Source of the DNA: Candidatus Rifleibacteriota bacterium
GTDB taxonomy: Bacteria; Riflebacteria; Ozemobacteria; Ozemobacterales; Ozemobacteraceae
DNA: 6,880 nucleotides
NCBI GenBank assembly: GCA_017526725.1
Contig: JAFXRA010000308.1
Coordinates: 1 to 6,880 of the forward strand
Direction of reading: 5' to 3'
Part shown: positions 3,727 through 6,880 of the stretch, in pieces
Numbering within the stretch: position 1 is the first letter of the stretch
Layout: the number at the start of each line of letters is the position of its first letter
The notes under the pieces: generated by a model
What the model was told of the DNA's origin: nothing
Database searches by the model: none
Seen by the model: only the letters and a program-made list of their open reading frames with translations
Translations under genes and position numbers: made by a program

Positions 3727-6105
3727 ATGAAAGTATTATTAAGCTGGTTAAAAGACTATATTGATATAAACGAAACTCCTGACAAAATTGCTGAAGCATT
3801 GACAATGACTGGTTTAGAAGTTGAAGAAATAATTCAGCCAGGGAAGAACATCAAAGGCGTAGTAGTTGGCAAGGTTTTAACAAAAGAAGCTCACCCCAAT
3901 TCTGACCATCTTTCTCTTTGTTCTGTAGATGTTGGAAAAGGCGAACCATTGCAGATAGTCTGTGGTGCTCAGAATCACAAAGCTGGTGACGTAGTTCCCG
4001 TAGCTATGCTGGGGGCTAAGCTTCCATCAGGTTTCGAAATTACTGAAGCAAAGATCAGAGGCATAGACTCTTATGGCATGATGTGCAGCAAAAGAGAATT
4101 AGGGCTTTCTGAAGACCATAGTGGTCTCTATATACTTCCACCTGATTTACCATTAGGCGAAGATATAGTTAAAGCCTTAAAACTTGATGAAGTAATATTT
4201 GAAGTCAGCATTACAGCTAACCGCGGCGATGCTCTCTCTCACTTAGGCATTGCCCGTGAACTTTCCGCTATCTTCAATCTTCCATTAAAACGCGACCCAT
4301 TAGGCGACGATTCAGGCGAAGGCAACATCAATGATTATATAAAAATAGACATAGATAACAATGAACTTTGCCCAAGATATGGTGCTCGTCTTGTTAAGAA
4401 CGTCAAAGTCGGTCCTTCTCCTGATTGGATGAAAGAACGCCTTGAAAATATCGGCATACGTTCTATAAACAACATAGTAGATATTACCAACTACATTATG
4501 CTCGATATTGGTCATCCAATGCATGCTTTCGACTATGACAAACTTGCTGGCAAGCACATAATTGTTAGAAATGCCAAAGCAGGCGAAAAGATGATAACTC
4601 TTGATAACACTGAAAGAGCATTAGAAGAAAATATGCTTGTAGTAGCTGATGAAGAAAAAGCTGCTGCTATAGCTGGTGTAATGGGCGGTCTTGATACTTC
4701 CGTTACAGAATCTACAACAAATGTTCTTTTTGAAGCAGCTTCTTTCGATACTGTTACAGTTAGAAAGACTTCTAAGAAGCTTGCTTTGCAGTCTGATTCT
4801 TCTTATCGTTTTGAAAGAGGAACAAACATCGATAATGTTCCGATAGCATTGAATGCTGCTGCCAAGTTTGCCAAAGAACTAGCCGGTGCTGAACCAGTCA
4901 GAGGAATCTGCGACGTTTATCCAAAGCCAGAAATTCTTAAACAGATCAAAGTTCGCACCAAACGTTTGAATAAGCTTGTAGGAATCAACCTGACAACAGC
5001 TCAGATAGAAACCTATCTGCTTCGCTTCAAATTTGAAACCAGACGCGAAGGCGAAGATGTTATTGTAAGCGTTCCGCCTTACAGACATGATATAACTCAG
5101 GAAGTAGACCTTATTGAAGAAGTTGCCAGACTTTACGGTTACAACAATATTCCTGAAACATTACCGGCTGTTGCTTCTAATTTGCAGCTTCCTACACCAC
5201 TTCAGAAACTTGAAAAACGTCTTAAAGACCATATGGTTTCCAATGGTTTCAGCGAACTGATTACTTATAGCTTTATTCCGGCTAATCTCAACAATTGTTT
5301 CCATGAAAAGAAGCCTTTGATTCTTAAAAACGCTCTTTCTGAAGAAATGAAAGCAATGAGAACAAGCCTTAAATGGAATATGTTCGACGCAATAAGAAGA
5401 AATGTTCTTAACGATGAATACAATCTGAAATTCTTCGAAATAGGAAAAGTTTTCCACGCTTCTGCTGCTGGGTTGAGTGAAGAACACACAAGACTTAGCA
5501 TAGGTTTCTGCGGTTCTCAGAACCCATTAGATTGGCATGATAGCAAAAAAGAATTTGATTTATTCACAGTAAAAGGCTTAGTCCAGACCATTGCTGATAT
5601 CTGCAAAGCAAAAGTCAGATTTGCTCCTGGTTCTAATTCAGTATTCCACCCAACTATTCAGATGGATATTCTGCTTGGTAAAGCTCCGATAGGTTCTTTT
5701 GGTCAGATTCATCCAAATCTGCTTGATAACAAAAAGCTTCCCAAGACTATATTCATTGCAGAAATTGACTTAGATAAGCTTTCTGAAGCAATAGAAACTG
5801 CTCCAAGAATGAAACCAATTCCAGAAATTCCTGCAATAAGAAGAGATTTGGCTTTGTTAGCTCCAGTAACAGTTGCTCATAGAGACATACAAAAGATTCT
5901 TGTCGCCGAAGGCGGTGCATTGCTTGAAGATTGTCATCTGTTTGACGTTTATCAAGGGAAAGGCATAGAAGAAGGTCATCGTTCTCTTGCTTACTCTCTA
6001 AGCTTCAGAGACCCGAAGAAGACTTTGACCGATAATGAAATTCAGCCATTAGTAGACAAGATGGTTGCTAAACTTGATAAGACTTATCAAATTAAGCTTA
6101 GATAA
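3727..6105 (+). CDS. pheT: Phenylalanyl-tRNA synthetase beta subunit
   Basis: PheT completes the PheRS heterotetramer, binding tRNA-Phe and removing mischarged tyrosine. The 792-residue length fits the full bacterial form. Domains in order are: an N-terminal segment with LLSWLKDYIDI; the EMAP-like tRNA-binding OB fold (about 40-150, with HPNSDHLSLC and CSKRELGL); a B1/B5-like region with TANRGDALSHLGIARELS (163-180); the B3/B4 editing domain (about 215-395, with VDITNYIMLDIGHPMHAFD and AGVMGG); the B5 domain (about 405-480, with VPPYRHDITQEVDLIEEVAR); the catalytic-like core (about 485-690); and the FDX-ACB anticodon-binding domain (about 698-792). GAGGTGA (3714-3720) overlaps the pheS stop, only 11 bases before the ATG. 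A strong terminator follows 22 bases after the stop, so pheST end together. No damage is visible. Confidence 0.98.
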   Translation: MKVLLSWLKDYIDINETPDKIAEALTMTGLEVEEIIQPGKNIKGVVVGKVLTKEAHPNSDHLSLCSVDVGKGEPLQIVCGAQNHKAGDVVPVAMLGAKLPSGFEITEAKIRGIDSYGMMCSKRELGLSEDHSGLYILPPDLPLGEDIVKALKLDEVIFEVSITANRGDALSHLGIARELSAIFNLPLKRDPLGDDSGEGNINDYIKIDIDNNELCPRYGARLVKNVKVGPSPDWMKERLENIGIRSINNIVDITNYIMLDIGHPMHAFDYDKLAGKHIIVRNAKAGEKMITLDNTERALEENMLVVADEEKAAAIAGVMGGLDTSVTESTTNVLFEAASFDTVTVRKTSKKLALQSDSSYRFERGTNIDNVPIALNAAAKFAKELAGAEPVRGICDVYPKPEILKQIKVRTKRLNKLVGINLTTAQIETYLLRFKFETRREGEDVIVSVPPYRHDITQEVDLIEEVARLYGYNNIPETLPAVASNLQLPTPLQKLEKRLKDHMVSNGFSELITYSFIPANLNNCFHEKKPLILKNALSEEMKAMRTSLKWNMFDAIRRNVLNDEYNLKFFEIGKVFHASAAGLSEEHTRLSIGFCGSQNPLDWHDSKKEFDLFTVKGLVQTIADICKAKVRFAPGSNSVFHPTIQMDILLGKAPIGSFGQIHPNLLDNKKLPKTIFIAEIDLDKLSEAIETAPRMKPIPEIPAIRRDLALLAPVTVAHRDIQKILVAEGGALLEDCHLFDVYQGKGIEEGHRSLAYSLSFRDPKKTLTDNEIQPLVDKMVAKLDKTYQIKLR

Positions 6106-6127
6106 GAAAGAATAAAGAAATAATTTT

Positions 6128-6158
6128 AAACGCCTGGCTTTTAACCAGGCGTTTTTTT
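6128..6158 (+). terminator. Strong intrinsic terminator after pheT
   Basis: AAACGCCTGG (6128-6137) pairs perfectly with CCAGGCGTTT (6145-6154) around a 7-base loop, with seven T (6152-6158) at the end. It closes the pheS-pheT transcript. The next promoter's -35 box begins only 5 bases after the T-run. Confidence 0.95.
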
Positions 6159-6163
6159 AATTC

Positions 6164-6192
6164 TTGACTCAGAGCCTATTAACAGCTAAAAT
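6164..6192 (+). promoter_or_regulatory. Sigma-70-type promoter for the small membrane protein gene
   Basis: TTGACT (6164-6169) and TAAAAT (6187-6192) each match five of six consensus bases and are separated by exactly 17 bases. Transcription would begin near 6199, giving a leader of about 74 AT-rich bases before the ATG at 6273. The placement straight after a terminator supports a new transcription unit. Confidence 0.7.
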
Positions 6193-6272
6193 GATTTTGT
6201 ATATTATTAGCTTGCAAGTTTGTATTAAAATTTTAAATTATAATTGAATTTAAAGAGTATTATTCAAACAGT

Positions 6273-6599
6273 ATGGTAGAACTCTACGGAATAGTAGCAA
6301 ACACAGACAATGCAGAAATAATAACAATGCTGAGTATTATTTTACTCTGCGTTGCGTATGTTGCTCACATTTGGAAACTTGCCGGACTAACAGGCAGAAG
6401 ATTTGATACCTGGGAATGGATACAGGTTTATTTCTTCGGAACTATTATTTTCTTGTGTTCTGTCTGCTCCTTTGCAAAACTAGTATTACCAGATAACGCT
6501 GATCAACTTTTAAAACTGCTTTATCTAGATGATATTTTAAAATATATAACCGTACGATATCAAACTTTATTATTAAAAATAATTCGAGCAATGATTTGA
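6273..6599 (+). CDS. Small two-helix membrane protein of unknown function
   Basis: I do not recognise this 108-residue protein. It has two clear hydrophobic segments, at about 16-34 (ITMLSIILLCVAYVAHIW) and 51-72 (the VYFFGTIIFLCSVCSF stretch). They are joined by a short loop with positive charges (KLAGLTGRRFD) that is probably cytoplasmic. The C-terminal third (DQLLKLLYLDDILKYI and after) looks amphipathic. No signal peptidase site is evident. The ATG has only a weak, distant purine stretch (AAAGAG, 6251-6256) as ribosome binding site, and an in-frame stop at 6234 rules out a much longer N-terminus. Support comes from a good promoter, the membrane-like composition and the position on the same strand before a transporter gene. 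It may belong to that transporter's locus, but no function can be assigned. Confidence 0.65.
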   Translation: MVELYGIVANTDNAEIITMLSIILLCVAYVAHIWKLAGLTGRRFDTWEWIQVYFFGTIIFLCSVCSFAKLVLPDNADQLLKLLYLDDILKYITVRYQTLLLKIIRAMI

Positions 6600-6607
6600 C
6601 ATTTTAT

Positions 6608-6636
6608 TTGTCTTAATTAACTTTGTACGGTATTAT
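6608..6636 (+). promoter_or_regulatory. Candidate promoter for the nucleoside transporter gene
   Basis: TTGTCT (6608-6613) and TATTAT (6631-6636) match four and five of six sigma-70 consensus bases, with a 17-base spacer. Transcription would start near 6643, ahead of GGAG at 6655-6658. A TTGACA at 6596-6601 is a better -35 but has only a poor -10 (TAACTT, 6618-6623) at 16 bases. The transporter may also be read from the promoter at 6164. Confidence 0.45.
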
Positions 6637-6670
6637 TTAGCAAAATTCGAGAACGGAGATAATTTTAGTA

Positions 6671-6880
6671 ATGGAAAGAATATTACCTATTTTTTGTATT
6701 GCAGTTCTAATAGGAATAGCTTTTGCTTTTTCTGAAAATAAGAAAAAGGTTGATTGGAAACTTGTTGGCGCTGGTGTTGTAATACAAGTTATTTTTGCTT
6801 TTCTAATACTTAAAACAGGTCCAGGAAAAGCAGTCTTTGAATTTTTAAGCGGAATTGTTACTGCTTTATTGAATTATACA
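6671..6880 (+). CDS. CNT/NupC-family nucleoside transporter, N-terminal part
   Basis: The gene runs off the end of the window; 70 codons are visible, of about 400 in full-length bacterial members. Concentrative nucleoside transporters import nucleosides with sodium ions or protons across the cytoplasmic membrane. The visible part matches the NupC N-terminal domain: helix 1 at about 4-20 (ILPIFCIAVLIGIAFAF), then SENKKKVDWKLVGAGVVIQ, helix 2 at about 31-48, and LKTGPGKAVFEFLSG leading into the next segment. The SEN-KK-V-W and IQ-x(7)-LK-TGPG-AVF pattern is characteristic of the family. The ATG is preceded by GGAG (6655-6658) at a rather long 12-base spacing. It follows the small membrane protein gene by 71 bases. 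The family is well supported; substrate and coupling ion cannot be told from this part. Confidence 0.88.
   Translation, partial: MERILPIFCIAVLIGIAFAFSENKKKVDWKLVGAGVVIQVIFAFLILKTGPGKAVFEFLSGIVTALLNYT

Noticed and set aside
6596..6625. Bacteroidota-type promoter (TTG, 19 bases, TAACTTTG)
   Set aside because: The motif fits on paper, but the strong Shine-Dalgarno sequences and good sigma-70 promoter at 6164 argue against a Bacteroidota host; kept only as a low-interest repeated 11-mer.

Overview
This window is an AT-rich stretch of a bacterial chromosome carrying two conserved translation loci and the start of a transport locus, all on the + strand. Shine-Dalgarno sequences (GGAGG, AGGAG, AAGGAG, GAGGTG) precede most genes, and three strong intrinsic terminators are visible. 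The gene order infC-rpmI-rplT, then a SpoU-type RNA methyltransferase, then pheS-pheT, is an ancient arrangement also known from Firmicutes. I cannot fix the phylum from the sequence. The strong Shine-Dalgarno use argues against Bacteroidota, and the CNT transporter looks like those of Gram-negative bacteria. No classic accessory system (CRISPR, toxin-antitoxin, transposase or prophage gene) is visible.

Layout. Bases 1-107 are a leader with an intrinsic-terminator hairpin (43-72) followed by a Shine-Dalgarno. infC (108-626) begins at a rare AUU codon; the first ATG in its frame (180) would remove 24 conserved residues. rpmI (649-846) and rplT (903-1256) follow, and a strong terminator (1269-1304) closes the operon. 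The SpoU methyltransferase (1332-2189) carries an in-frame insertion of a GC-rich palindromic repeat at about residues 72-92. Bases 2190-2701 hold no gene but are full of structure: an octamer tandem repeat, a 120-base imperfect palindrome, an 80-base four-part hairpin, a short decayed copy of part of the methyltransferase gene, and 10- and 20-base direct repeats. pheS (2702-3715) and pheT (3727-6105) form a tightly coupled pair ending in a strong terminator (6128-6158). A good sigma-70-type promoter (6164-6192) then drives a small two-helix membrane protein (6273-6599). A second promoter candidate (6608-6636) precedes a CNT/NupC-type nucleoside transporter that runs off the window (6671-6880).

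How it fits together. IF3, L35 and L20 supply initiation and the large subunit, the methyltransferase probably modifies rRNA, and PheS/PheT charge tRNA-Phe. The AUU start and the leader terminator suggest that the infC operon is controlled at both translation and transcription. The less ordinary parts are the repeat inserted into the methyltransferase coding sequence and the repeat-rich, highly structured gap before pheS.
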